Source: an uncultured Acetobacteraceae bacterium
Lineage (GTDB): Bacteria; Pseudomonadota; Alphaproteobacteria; Acetobacterales; Acetobacteraceae
DNA length: 60,502 bases
NCBI GenBank assembly: GCA_937873175.1
Contig: CALMVT010000125.1
Span: forward strand, 1 to 60,502
Direction of reading: 5' to 3'
The translations under genes and the position numbers were made by a program. Under the pieces are notes generated by a model that saw only the letters and a program-made list of their open reading frames with translations, was not told where the DNA came from and did not search any database. Positions 26,641 to 35,447 of the stretch are shown piece by piece. Numbering within the stretch: position 1 is the first letter of the stretch; the number at the start of each line of letters is the position of its first letter.

Positions 26641-27637
26641 GCAGCCTCGGATTTAGAACGCCATACAGCACATCGACGCCGAGGTTCACCAGCATCACCA
26701 GCACGGCGATCAGCAGGGTGCCGCCTTGCAAGACGTTGTAGTCGCGGCGCTGCACGCTCTCGACCAGCCAATGGCCGACGCCGGGCCAGGCGAACACCGT
26801 CTCGGTCAGGATCGCGCCGCCCAGCAGCGCGCCCACCTGCAGGCCGAGCACGGTGACGACGGGAATCAGCGCGTTGCGCAGCGCGTGCACCACGACGACG
26901 CGGCCCGGCGCCAGGCCCTTGGCCCGGGCGGTCCGCACGTAGTCCTCGCCCAGCACTTCCAGCATGGCGGACCGGGTCATGCGGGCGATGGTGGCGAGCG
27001 GAATGGTGCCGAGCACGATGGCCGGCAGAATCAGGTGGCGCAAAGCGGAGCGGAACGCCCCGGCGTCGTCGCTCCACCAGGAATCGATCAGCAGGAAGCC
27101 GGACCACGGCTCCACGTAGTAAAGGTCGTCGATGCGGCCCGACACCGGCGTCCAGCCGAGGGCGACCGAGAAGATCAGCACCGCCATCAGCCCCCACCAG
27201 AAGATCGGCATGGACGCCCCGGTGACAGACAGCCCGATCAGCCCGTAATCCAGCGCCGACCCGCGCCGCACCGCCGCCATCACGCCCAGCGGCAGGCCGA
27301 GCGCGACCGCGAACAGCAGGGCGCAGGCGGCGAGTTCGAGCGTCGCGGGAAAAAAGGTCTTGAACTCCGTCCACACGCTTTCCTGCGTCACGACGGAGCG
27401 GCCGAGGTCGCCTTGCAGGAGTTGGCCCTGGTAGTCGAGGAACTGCTTCCACAGCGGCTGGTCAAGGCCGAGCTCATGCCGAAAGTAGGCGAGGCGCTCC
27501 GGGGAAATGCCGCGCTCGCCGACGCGGACCTCGACGGGGTCGCCGGGAATCGAATGGATCAGCAGGAAACCCAACAGCGTGACGCCGATAAAGGTCGGGA
27601 CGATCAGCGCCAGCCGCCGGGCCAGGAGGCGGAACAA
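26633..27637 (-). CDS. dppB: Peptide/nickel ABC transporter permease (DppB family)
   Basis: This 334-residue membrane protein has the typical DppB start, FRLLARRLALIVPTFIGVT, with HSIPGDPV at about 28-35 and GLDQPLWKQFLDY near 57-70. The coupling loop LEVLGEDYVRTARAKGL lies near residue 233. It forms the translocation pore with DppC. The start appears to be TTG at 27637, two bases after the dppA stop; no in-frame ATG or GTG lies close enough to give the conserved first helix. Translation probably depends on coupling to dppA. Confidence 0.88.
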   Translation of the reverse strand: MFRLLARRLALIVPTFIGVTLLGFLLIHSIPGDPVEVRVGERGISPERLAYFRHELGLDQPLWKQFLDYQGQLLQGDLGRSVVTQESVWTEFKTFFPATLELAACALLFAVALGLPLGVMAAVRRGSALDYGLIGLSVTGASMPIFWWGLMAVLIFSVALGWTPVSGRIDDLYYVEPWSGFLLIDSWWSDDAGAFRSALRHLILPAIVLGTIPLATIARMTRSAMLEVLGEDYVRTARAKGLAPGRVVVVHALRNALIPVVTVLGLQVGALLGGAILTETVFAWPGVGHWLVESVQRRDYNVLQGGTLLIAVLVMLVNLGVDVLYGVLNPRLRH

Positions 27638-27639
27638 CG

Positions 27640-29226
27640 CTACTGCAGGTCCACTTGATCAAAGACGTGCCGGCCGAACGGGCTCATGACGTAGCCGGTG
27701 ACGTTCTTCCGCATCGGCTGGTAAGCGATGGAGTGCGCGATCAGGAAGAAGGGCGCCTCCTCCCGCATGACCACCTGCGCTTGTTCATAAAGCTTGGTGC
27801 GTTCCGCCTTGTCGCTCAGCATCACAGCCTTATTGACCAGGCTTTCAAACTCCTGGTTGCACCACTTGGAGGCGCTGCCGCCGCCGGGCCGGGCCGCGGC
27901 GCAGCCGGCGAGGGGCACGAAGAAGTTGTCGGGATCGCCGTTGTCGCCGGTCCAGCCGAACATCGCCGCCATGTGGTCGCCGGCCTGAAGGCGCTTACGG
28001 TACTCCCCCCACTCGTAGCTGACGACCCGCGCCTTGACGCCGATCTTCGCAAGGTCGGATTGCATCAACTCGGCAATGCGCCGGGCGTCAGGGTTGTAGG
28101 GACGCTGCACCGGCATGGCCCACAGGTCGGTTTCGAACCCCTCAGGAAAGCCGGCGTCGGCCAGCAGCTTCTTGGCGGCGTTGGGGTCGAACGGCCAGGG
28201 CTGCACGGCGTCGTTATACGACCACATGGTGGGCGGGATCAGGTTTTTGGCCGGCTGCCCGGCGCCGAGGTAAACCGCGTCGATGATCGCCTTCCGGTCG
28301 ATCGCCATGTTCAGCGCCTGCCGCACCCGCTTGTCGTCGAACGGCTTCTTCTGGTTGTTGAAGGCGAGGTAGCCGATGTTGAGGCCCGGCTGATCCATGA
28401 GCGCCAAGGACGCATCGGACCGGATGCCCGGCAGGTCCGCGGGCGCCGGGTAGGCGGAAACCTGGCACTCGTTGGCCCGCAGCTTCGCCAGCCGCACCGC
28501 CGGGTCCTTGTTGATGGAGAACACCAGCGCGTCGAGCTTCACTTTCGGCCCCCAGAAGCCATCGAACCGGCGGTAGCGGATCGTGGCGTCGCGCTGATAG
28601 GTGACGAAGCTGAACGGGCCGGTGCCGATGGGCGCTTGGTCAATCTGCTCGGGCTTGCCCGCCTTCATCAGCGTGTCGGCGTACTCGGCGGATTGGATGG
28701 AAGCAAACTCCATGGCGAGATCCGACAGGAACGGTGCCGAAGGCTCACTCAGGGTGAAGCGGACGGTGAGGGGATCGACTTTCTCAAGCTTCGCAATCAG
28801 CTTCGGAAAGCCCATGTCGCCGTAATAATCGTAGGAACCGCCTGACACCTTGTGAAATGGGTGGTCCTCCTGGCCCATGCGATTAAAGGTGAACAGCACG
28901 TCATCGGCGTTGAAGTCGCGCGTCGGCTTGAACTGGGCGCTGCTGTGCCACTTCACGCCCGGGCGGAGGTGCATGGTGTAGGTTTTGCCATCGAGCGACA
29001 CATCCCAGCGCTCGGCCAGGCCCGGCTCGATGCTGGTCTCGCCGGGCTTGAACTCGATCAAGCGGCCATAGACCGGGTGGTTCGCGTCGAACGTCGTCCC
29101 CGTGGTGTTCAGCATCGGGCCGAAGTTCTCCGGCGAGCCTTCCGAGCAGTAAACAAGGGTCTTGGCCCCGGCGGATGACGCCCACAGCAACGCGGCGCCG
29201 GCCAGAAGAACGGTACGGAGTCGCAT
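27640..29226 (-). CDS. dppA: Peptide-type ABC transporter substrate-binding protein (DppA / SBP family 5)
   Basis: This 528-residue periplasmic binding protein has a cleavable signal peptide (MRLRTVLLAGAALLWASSAGA). Its mature start, KTLVYCSEGSPENFGP, resembles DppA, whose mature form also has a KTLVYCSEGSPE-like opening. ERWDVSLDGKTYTMHLRPGVKWH (around 78-100, quoted in part) and DDVLFTFNRM follow. DppA proteins bind dipeptides, heme or delta-aminolevulinate in different bacteria. The ATG at 29226 has AAGGA about 8 bases upstream, whereas the in-frame extension to 29379 has no signal peptide at its end. It is first in the dppABCDF-type operon. Confidence 0.92.
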   Translation of the reverse strand: MRLRTVLLAGAALLWASSAGAKTLVYCSEGSPENFGPMLNTTGTTFDANHPVYGRLIEFKPGETSIEPGLAERWDVSLDGKTYTMHLRPGVKWHSSAQFKPTRDFNADDVLFTFNRMGQEDHPFHKVSGGSYDYYGDMGFPKLIAKLEKVDPLTVRFTLSEPSAPFLSDLAMEFASIQSAEYADTLMKAGKPEQIDQAPIGTGPFSFVTYQRDATIRYRRFDGFWGPKVKLDALVFSINKDPAVRLAKLRANECQVSAYPAPADLPGIRSDASLALMDQPGLNIGYLAFNNQKKPFDDKRVRQALNMAIDRKAIIDAVYLGAGQPAKNLIPPTMWSYNDAVQPWPFDPNAAKKLLADAGFPEGFETDLWAMPVQRPYNPDARRIAELMQSDLAKIGVKARVVSYEWGEYRKRLQAGDHMAAMFGWTGDNGDPDNFFVPLAGCAAARPGGGSASKWCNQEFESLVNKAVMLSDKAERTKLYEQAQVVMREEAPFFLIAHSIAYQPMRKNVTGYVMSPFGRHVFDQVDLQ

Positions 29227-29377
29227 GGGCCAGTCCTTGCAAAATGGGTGATTGCTGCTCCCCAGCTTCCAGCGCAGGACGGCCCCGGTCAACGCCAGAT
29301 ATACAGGAAGCGTTGCCATCCCAGGACGGCTCGCTTTATCGTCACCGCAGTCCCGGATGCCACGGGCCGGAGGAAGC

Positions 29378-29467
29378 ATGACCGACTTCGCCCGACACCC
29401 TCGCGCCGCTGCTCCGCGGCTGACGCCTGTTAGCCGGACCCGTCATCTCATGCCAGGTGGCGCGTAG
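29378..29467 (+). CDS. Possible 29-residue leader ORF upstream of the hydrogenase-like operon
   Basis: An ATG at 29378 is preceded at good spacing by GGAGGAAG, the best ribosome-binding site in the gap. It opens a 29-codon frame rich in arginine, proline and alanine (MTDFARHPRAAAPR...), ending 39 bases before the hyfB-like GTG. No family is recognised. It could be a translated leader, a short gene, or chance. Confidence 0.2.
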   Translation: MTDFARHPRAAAPRLTPVSRTRHLMPGGA

Positions 29468-29506
29468 GCGTTTGGCCGTCCTCGACCTATCGCGCCCGCT
29501 GTCCGT

Positions 29507-31249
29507 GTGATCGCTACGGCAAGCTGGGCCGGCTGCGTGGCTGGCCTGGTCCTTTCGGCGCTGGGCCTTGCCGGCGGGTGGACCGATCCCATTGCCGTGC
29601 CGCTCGGGCCAACCGGCGGCCTGTATTGGACATGCGACGCGCTGTCGGCCTTGTTCGCGCTAGTGCTGTGCGCCGTGGGCGCGACCGCGGCGCTGGACGG
29701 CGGACCGCCGCGGCTGCCCGTCGCCATCTGGGCCACGGTCCTGACGCCGTTCGCGGCGGACGGATTCACCCTGGTGCTGTGCTTCGGCCTTGCCGCGGTG
29801 GCGAGCCGAGGCGCAGACCCGGCGAACCGGCCGGGCATCGAGCAGGCAGCCTGCGGCGTTTTGTGCCTGGTAGCGATGGTGGCGCTGCTGACGCCGCCGG
29901 GCGCACCGCCGAACCTGCGTTTCGCCGCGATGCGCACCGTGTCGCCGGAGGGTGCGCAGGCAACGGCCATCCTGCTCCTGGCGTTGCTGGGCGCGGCGTC
30001 GCAACTGGCGTGGCCCGCCCGGGCCTCCTTGCAAACGGAGCCGATCGGCGCGCCGCTGCCCGGCGGGGTGGCGATAGCTTCGCTTTACGTGCTTATCCGC
30101 GTGCTGCTCGACCTTTGCGGTCCCGCGGCTCCCGGCTGGTGGGGGGCACCCTTGCTGATCCTGGGCGCCGGGGGGGCGGTGCTGGGCGGCTTGCGGGCCC
30201 ACGCCGAGGACGATCTGCTGGTCATCCTGGGCGCGAGCCGGATGGGCGCGGCGGGGCTAACCGTGGCCGGACTTGGCGCGGCGCTGGCGGCGCGCGACGC
30301 CGACGCGCCGGCTTTGGCCGCACTGGCGCTCGGGGGCACGCTGCTGCACGTGGTCAGCTACGCCTTGGCTGACTTGCTGCTGACGCTGTGCGCCGCCGCA
30401 GCGATGCGGGGGGCGGGAACGCGGGCGCTGTCCCGGCTGGGCGGGCTAATCCGGAGCATGCCCGGCGTTACCCTGGGCGCCATGGCGGGTGCCGCCAGCC
30501 TGGCAAGCCTGCCGCTGACGGCCGGGTTTGCCGGGCGCTGGATGATGCTGCAGTCCCTGCTGGCGCTTCCCCAGACCTGCGGCATCTGGCAGCAGGCAGG
30601 CATTGCGGCCGTGCTGGCGGCAGTGGCATTGGGCACCGCGCTGGCGGCGGCGGCGGCGGTCCGGCTGATCGGCATCGGCTTCCTGGGCCGGCCGCGTACG
30701 CCTCGGACGGCGGCGGCGGCGGAGCCTTCGCACCGGGTCCGGCTGGCCGTTGCGGGGCTGGCCGGGCTGTGCGCGTTGCTGGGGGTATGGCCGTCCTTCG
30801 TCCTGTTGCTGATCCGCCCCGTGGTGGCGCGGCTGATGGATGTCGATGGGGCCAGGCGTCTGCTGGTGATCCCGGCGCAGGTGGACGGGCCTGGCTACGC
30901 CGCGCCGGGAATTGCGGCGCTGCTGGCATTATGCGGCCTGCTGCTGGCCTGGCTCGCCCGAAGCAGGGCAGGGCAGGAAGGCCAGCGGGTCCCGGCCTGG
31001 GATGGCGGCCTTGACGAGCCGCCGCCTTGGCTGCCTTTCGGCGACCCGGCCACCCAGTACAGCGCCGCCTCGGCCAGCCAGGCGCTGCTGCAAAGCCTTG
31101 GTTGTCCCGGCACGCCGCGCCAGGCACGATTTCAGGTTGCGAAGCAGTGGGCCGGCAAGGCCGCTGACCGGTTTTGCCGCCCGGGTGCCGGCGGACTCGT
31201 CGGCCTGCTCCTGGTTGTGGTCGGGCTGCTGCTGTGGGGCGCGTGGTGA
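29507..31249 (+). CDS. HyfB-like antiporter-type membrane subunit with proton-channel residues replaced
   Basis: This 580-residue polytopic membrane protein aligns by eye with HyfB/NuoL-type subunits. It keeps the DDLLVILGASRMGAAG segment (about 235-250, corresponding to the usual DDLKRLLAYSSVENIG) and the PLTAGFAGRWMMLQSL segment near 345. The residues expected to carry protons are changed. The glutamate of FWELMALAS reads CFGLAAVAS (G94), the lysine of GFGAKAG reads LGAASQ (164-165), and the HALFK helix reads SYALADLL (Y285, D289). It starts at a GTG (29507) and its stop overlaps the next gene. It should sit in the inner membrane as part of a complex I-like assembly; proton pumping is doubtful. 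Confidence 0.75.
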   Translation: MIATASWAGCVAGLVLSALGLAGGWTDPIAVPLGPTGGLYWTCDALSALFALVLCAVGATAALDGGPPRLPVAIWATVLTPFAADGFTLVLCFGLAAVASRGADPANRPGIEQAACGVLCLVAMVALLTPPGAPPNLRFAAMRTVSPEGAQATAILLLALLGAASQLAWPARASLQTEPIGAPLPGGVAIASLYVLIRVLLDLCGPAAPGWWGAPLLILGAGGAVLGGLRAHAEDDLLVILGASRMGAAGLTVAGLGAALAARDADAPALAALALGGTLLHVVSYALADLLLTLCAAAAMRGAGTRALSRLGGLIRSMPGVTLGAMAGAASLASLPLTAGFAGRWMMLQSLLALPQTCGIWQQAGIAAVLAAVALGTALAAAAAVRLIGIGFLGRPRTPRTAAAAEPSHRVRLAVAGLAGLCALLGVWPSFVLLLIRPVVARLMDVDGARRLLVIPAQVDGPGYAAPGIAALLALCGLLLAWLARSRAGQEGQRVPAWDGGLDEPPPWLPFGDPATQYSAASASQALLQSLGCPGTPRQARFQVAKQWAGKAADRFCRPGAGGLVGLLLVVVGLLLWGAW

Positions 31250-32181
31250 GCGGCGTCGCAAGCCTGCTGCTGCACGCGGCGCTGATGCTGGTTGGGGCGC
31301 CCTTGCTGGCGGGGGTGCAGTCGCGGGTTCGTGCGCGCTTGCTGGGCCGGGTCGGGCCTCCTTTGGCGCAGCCTTGGCGAAATCTTGTGCGCTTGTGGCG
31401 CAAGCGGCCGGTGCTGCCGGGGCCGGCATCCTGGCTGTTCGAGGGCGCGCCGTTCGCCCGCCTTTCGGCCGTTGTTGTTGCCGCCCTGCTGGTGCCGTCG
31501 TTCGCGCTGGGCATGGCGACGGCGCCGGCTTCCGACCTCCTTGTGCTGGCTGGGCTGCTCGCGTTTGACCGATGCGTGCTGGCCCTTGCGGGTTATGAGA
31601 CCGGCACGGCGCTGGGCGGCATGGGCGCCAGCCGCACCACGCTGGCCGCGGTGTGGGCGGCGCCCACGATGGTGCTGGTGATCCTGCTGCTGACGACCCT
31701 GACGGGCACCAGCAACCTCCAAGCCATTTGCGCAGCGCTGCTTGAAGTGCCGCAAGGGCTGGCAATTGCCTGGCTTCCCGCCGCGGCGGCGCTGGCCATC
31801 GTCGGGTTCGCCACGGCGCGGCGCGGGCAGGGTGGCCCGCCGCTCGCCTCCATGCAGGACGCGGCGGCGCTTGAATATTCCGGGCCTGCCCTCGCGCTGG
31901 TCGTCCTGTCCGAGCAGGTGCGCATGCTGGTGTGGATCAGCCTAGTTGCGGCGCTGGTCCTGCCGTTCGGCCTGGCGCCGGCCGGGGCTGGGCCGCTCGC
32001 TTGGGGCGTCGGCGTGGTGGCCTGGGTCGCCAAGGTGGGTCTGCTGGGGGTTGCGGTGGCGGTGTTGGACACGACCGCCGCCGAGCCGGCCATGGCCCGC
32101 GTGCCGGCCGCATTGGGCGTCGCGGCGGCGCTGGCGTTCCTGGCGGCCGTGTTCCTGTTCGCAAGCCAGGGCCTGGCATGA
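31246..32181 (+). CDS. HyfC/NuoH-like membrane subunit of the hydrogenase-related complex
   Basis: This 311-residue membrane protein matches HyfC/HycD (formate hydrogenlyase subunit 4, related to NuoH). Conserved landmarks are PWRNLVRLWRK near residue 40, ALAGYETGTALGGMGASR near 112-130 and ALEYSGPALALVVLSEQVRM near 206-225. Here the usual AEP after GGMGASR reads WAAP, so one conserved acidic residue is missing. In relatives it anchors the peripheral arm to the membrane arm near the quinone or proton-entry site. It starts at a GTG overlapping the upstream stop (GTGA) and ends overlapping the next ATG. Confidence 0.82.
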   Translation: MSGVASLLLHAALMLVGAPLLAGVQSRVRARLLGRVGPPLAQPWRNLVRLWRKRPVLPGPASWLFEGAPFARLSAVVVAALLVPSFALGMATAPASDLLVLAGLLAFDRCVLALAGYETGTALGGMGASRTTLAAVWAAPTMVLVILLLTTLTGTSNLQAICAALLEVPQGLAIAWLPAAAALAIVGFATARRGQGGPPLASMQDAAALEYSGPALALVVLSEQVRMLVWISLVAALVLPFGLAPAGAGPLAWGVGVVAWVAKVGLLGVAVAVLDTTAAEPAMARVPAALGVAAALAFLAAVFLFASQGLA

Positions 32182-32741
32182 CCGTTCAGCCAGCTTCCGA
32201 AGTCGCGCCCTGGCTGGCCGGCGTGGCGCTGTCGCTGTCCCTGGCCGTGTTGGCAGCGCGGCGGCCTGGCGTCGTGTTGTACGCCTACGCCGCGCAGGCA
32301 ACCGTGCTGGCGCTCGCCGTGGGCTGGCAGGCTTGGCTGCAAGCCTCACCGCCGCTGGCGGCGGCGGCCCTCGTCACGTTTGGGGCTAAAGGTGTGGGCA
32401 TGCCGTTGCTGCTGCGCCCGGCGTTTCGCGGCATGCGCCCCGCCGCGGGCGGCTGGTTGCCTGTGGCGCTGGGCGCCGGGTTGGCGGCGCTGGCGGCTGC
32501 GGTCGCGCCGGAGGAGCTGGCGCCTGCGCTCGCGATGACCTTGCTGGGACTGCTGACGATTGCCGCCCGGCGTGGCCGCGTTTTGCGGACGGTGGGCCTG
32601 CTGTCGCTTGAGAACGGGGTGGCCCTGGCCGCGTTCTGCGCGGCCGGCATTCCCGCGATCCTCGCTTTGGCGCTCGCGAGCTTGGGCGTCGTCAGCCTTG
32701 CTGCCGTGCATCTGGCGCCGGCTAGGACGCGGCCCGTATGA
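32178..32741 (+). CDS. HyfE-like membrane subunit (NuoK-related)
   Basis: This 187-residue hydrophobic protein has about six membrane segments. VTFGAKGVGMPLLLRPAF near 66-83 and LLSLENGVALAAF near 142-154 match HyfE; the LEN glutamate corresponds to a conserved NuoK-type acidic residue and is kept. It would lie between HyfC and the antiporter-like subunits in the membrane arm. The ATG overlaps the upstream stop as ATGA, and the downstream ATG overlaps this stop the same way. Confidence 0.8.
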   Translation: MTVQPASEVAPWLAGVALSLSLAVLAARRPGVVLYAYAAQATVLALAVGWQAWLQASPPLAAAALVTFGAKGVGMPLLLRPAFRGMRPAAGGWLPVALGAGLAALAAAVAPEELAPALAMTLLGLLTIAARRGRVLRTVGLLSLENGVALAAFCAAGIPAILALALASLGVVSLAAVHLAPARTRPV

Positions 32742-33976
32742 CCTGGCCGATTGCTGTCGCGGGAACCGTGTCGGTTCCGCTCTTGGCCGCCGCCGCGTTG
32801 GCTGTGGTGCCGTCTCATCGTGCCGCCCGGGCGGGCAGCGCCGTGGCAGCCGCTGCGGCCCTGGGCTGCGCCGCGTTCCTGCCCTGGACCACGGCAGAGC
32901 CTGGCGACGCGCTGTTGACCGACGGGCTTGCGGCCCATCTTGCCGTCCTCGCGGGACTTGTCGGGCTGATCACCGCCTGGGCCGAGCGTCACGCCGCGCC
33001 ACGCCGCCCGGCCATCCTGCTTCTGCTGCTGGGCCTCGTTCAACTCGCGCTCCTGTCGGACGACATCGGCCTGGCTTGGACGGCGTTTGCCGCGGCTGCC
33101 ATGCTGACAGCGGGGTGGCGGCCCGGCCCGGCTCTGCTGCCCACCGCTGCCGGGGTGCTGTTGGCGCTTTTCGGCGTTGTTCTGCTGCACGCCGCAGCGT
33201 CACCGCCTGATGTCGGCTGGCCTGGCTTGCGGTGGACCGGTCTCCCTGCTGCCGCGCCGGGCTGCCAGGGCCACGTGCTGAGCCTGGCGTTCCTGCTGCT
33301 GCTCGCCGGCTACGGCGCGGTGGCCGTGTTGGCGCCGCGCCAGGCAGGAACGGGAAGCGCGTCGGGCGTTCTGCTGCCGGTCGTCGCGTTCTCCGTGGTG
33401 CTGCGCTTGCGGGGGGTGATGGCGGCCAATGCCGACGCCGTTGCGCCGGGGCCGCCGCTCCTTGCCTTTGGGATGGGCGCGCTGCTGCTCGGGGCGTTCG
33501 GCGTGTGGCGCAGAGGTCGGCTCCTGGCTGCCAGCAGCCTCGGCCATAACGGGATCGCCGCCGTCGCGTTTGGGCTGGGCGGCCCGGCGGCAACCTTCGC
33601 CGGCCTGCTGCACCTGACCGCGCACAGCCTGGCCCACGCGGCGCTTCGGCGTTCCCTTCCGGCGGCGCCGCTTGCCGTCCTGCTGGTTGCGCTCGCCGGG
33701 CTGCCGCCCTTCGCGCTGTTCGGAAGCGAGGCGTTGATCCTCGCCGAGGCGGTGCGCGTGCTGCCTGGGTTGGCCCTGGTGTTCGGCCTGGGCCTCCTGT
33801 TGTTGGCCGGCGCGCTGGCCGTGCGCCTGCGTGAGCGTCGTTCCGGCCCGGCGACCGGGCCAAGCGGCACGGCGTTCGCCTGGGTCTGGCTGCCGGTGGC
33901 GGCGCTGCTGGGCTTGGGGGCGGTCATGCCGGCGGGGGTGGCGGCCTGGTTCCGGGCCGTGGCGGCGTCGCCTTGA
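32738..33976 (+). CDS. HyfF-like antiporter-type membrane subunit with proton-channel residues replaced
   Basis: This 412-residue membrane protein is shorter than typical HyfF (about 480-530) but aligns with it. The segment DIGLAWTAFAAAAML has alanine (A118) where the family has the glutamate of IEATTL. GYGAVAVLAP (191-200) has valine (V195) for the lysine of GYGTKAGLAP and lacks the following histidine. LLHLTAHSLAHAAL (291-304) keeps two histidines but has histidine (H300) for the lysine of HALTKSLL. Two normal helical blocks are thus present without the charged residues thought to carry protons. Its ATG overlaps the upstream stop. Confidence 0.75.
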   Translation: MTWPIAVAGTVSVPLLAAAALAVVPSHRAARAGSAVAAAAALGCAAFLPWTTAEPGDALLTDGLAAHLAVLAGLVGLITAWAERHAAPRRPAILLLLLGLVQLALLSDDIGLAWTAFAAAAMLTAGWRPGPALLPTAAGVLLALFGVVLLHAAASPPDVGWPGLRWTGLPAAAPGCQGHVLSLAFLLLLAGYGAVAVLAPRQAGTGSASGVLLPVVAFSVVLRLRGVMAANADAVAPGPPLLAFGMGALLLGAFGVWRRGRLLAASSLGHNGIAAVAFGLGGPAATFAGLLHLTAHSLAHAALRRSLPAAPLAVLLVALAGLPPFALFGSEALILAEAVRVLPGLALVFGLGLLLLAGALAVRLRERRSGPATGPSGTAFAWVWLPVAALLGLGAVMPAGVAAWFRAVAASP

Positions 33977-35445
33977 CGATCGAGGCGCTGATCACCGCCG
34001 GAGACCCGCAGCCCATGCGGCCCTGGCCTCGCTACCTGCTCAGCTGCGAAGCCTGGCGCGCGGTGGCGGACGCGCTGCGCAGCGATCCCGAGCCGGCCCT
34101 TCTGGGATTGTGGGCGGACACGGCCCACGTGCACGCCTTGTTCATGGGCAGCACGCCGATGATAGCCTCGGTCCCGGTTGAAGGCGTGCTATACGACGCG
34201 CTTTCGCCGGGCCGCCCTGCGGCGGCGCTGTTTGAGCGCATGATCCACGATCTTTGGGGTCATGTCGCCGCGCATGGCACCGACCAGCACCCGCTGCTGG
34301 ATCACGGGCGCTGGCCGATCCTGCGCCCGCTTTCACGCCGTCCCGTGCCCAACAGCGCCCCCCCGGAGCCGCAAGGTCCCGGCGTCGTGCAGCCCGGCCA
34401 ACACCAGGTTTCCATCGGTCCGATCGGCAGCGGCGCTGCCGACCCCGTGCACCTGCGCGTCACCGTCGCGGGGGAGATGGTTGTGCGGATGGAGGCGCGG
34501 CTGGGCTACGCCCATCGGGGCGTCCTGGCGCTGATGCGCGGCAAGCCGCTGCGCAGCGCGGCGCCGCTCGCCGCGCGGATCGCCGCCGACAGCACGGTGG
34601 CGCACGCCGTCGCGTTCGCCCGCGCGGGTGAGGCCGCGCTCGACGTCGATCCGCCGCCCCGCGGCCACGCGCTCCGCGGCGTCATGGCGGAGCTGGAGCG
34701 GATCGCCAGCCACCTTGGCGACCTCGGTGCAGCCCTGCCGGGTTTGCCCGGCGCGCGGTGCGGGGCGTTGCGGGAAACGGTGCTGCGGGCCAACCAGGCC
34801 GCGTTCGGGCACCGCTTACTGATGGACTGCGTCCTGCCCGGCGGAACCGCGGTGGACCTCGCGCCGGGCGGGCACGCCGCCGTGCTGGACGCCCTGGACC
34901 GGATTGCCAAAGACGAGCCGGACACGCGGCGCAGCCTGGACGGCATGGCCGTCTCGACAGCGGCTGGCGGCGTGGCAGGCCCGGAAATCCTGGCATCATT
35001 CGCCCCAGGTGGCGTGTTGGGGCGGGCGGCCGGCCGCAAGGACGACGCACGGCGGGTGCCGGGCTACCCGCCTTACGGTCCCCCGCCCACCGTGCCGTCT
35101 GCGCCGTGGGACGGCGACGTGGAGGCCCGCCTGCGCCTGCGCCTCGATGAAATTCGGGACAGCAACGTGATGCTGCGCCGATGGTTAGCCGACCTGCCCC
35201 CCGGCCCCGTCAACGGCGGCGTGCCCTTTGCGAGCGGCGAGGGCCTGGGCGTCGCCGAGGGACCCCACGGCGACGTTTGGCATTGGCTCCGCCTGGATGC
35301 CGGGAACATCGCGACGAGTTTCGTCCGCGACCCTCGGTGGCTGCATTGGCCGTTGATTGAAGCGGCATGCGCTGGCGCCGCCCTGGGCGACTTGCCGCTG
35401 ATCATGCGATCGTTCAGCCCCGCGGCGTCCGGCCTGGAACTTTAG
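33973..35445 (+). CDS. HyfG-like (NuoC-NuoD fused) large subunit lacking all NiFe-ligand cysteines
   Basis: This 490-residue protein has a NuoC-like N-terminal domain (about 15-125, with ERMIHDLWGH and LDHGRWP) and a NuoD/hydrogenase-large-subunit domain. VRMEARLGYAHRGVLALMRGK (quoted near 171) and GVMAELERIASHLGDLG (236-252) place it with group 4 hydrogenases. Where NiFe hydrogenases have RxCGxC it reads ARIAADSTVAH (201-211), and the C-terminal DPCxxC is replaced by SFSPAASGLEL. No NiFe site can form. The same pattern is known for energy-converting hydrogenase-related (Ehr) proteins. The start is probably TTG at 33973 overlapping the hyfF stop; an ATG at 34015 would shorten it by 14 residues. 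Confidence 0.85.
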   Translation: MTIEALITAGDPQPMRPWPRYLLSCEAWRAVADALRSDPEPALLGLWADTAHVHALFMGSTPMIASVPVEGVLYDALSPGRPAAALFERMIHDLWGHVAAHGTDQHPLLDHGRWPILRPLSRRPVPNSAPPEPQGPGVVQPGQHQVSIGPIGSGAADPVHLRVTVAGEMVVRMEARLGYAHRGVLALMRGKPLRSAAPLAARIAADSTVAHAVAFARAGEAALDVDPPPRGHALRGVMAELERIASHLGDLGAALPGLPGARCGALRETVLRANQAAFGHRLLMDCVLPGGTAVDLAPGGHAAVLDALDRIAKDEPDTRRSLDGMAVSTAAGGVAGPEILASFAPGGVLGRAAGRKDDARRVPGYPPYGPPPTVPSAPWDGDVEARLRLRLDEIRDSNVMLRRWLADLPPGPVNGGVPFASGEGLGVAEGPHGDVWHWLRLDAGNIATSFVRDPRWLHWPLIEAACAGAALGDLPLIMRSFSPAASGLEL

Positions 35446-35447
35446 CG

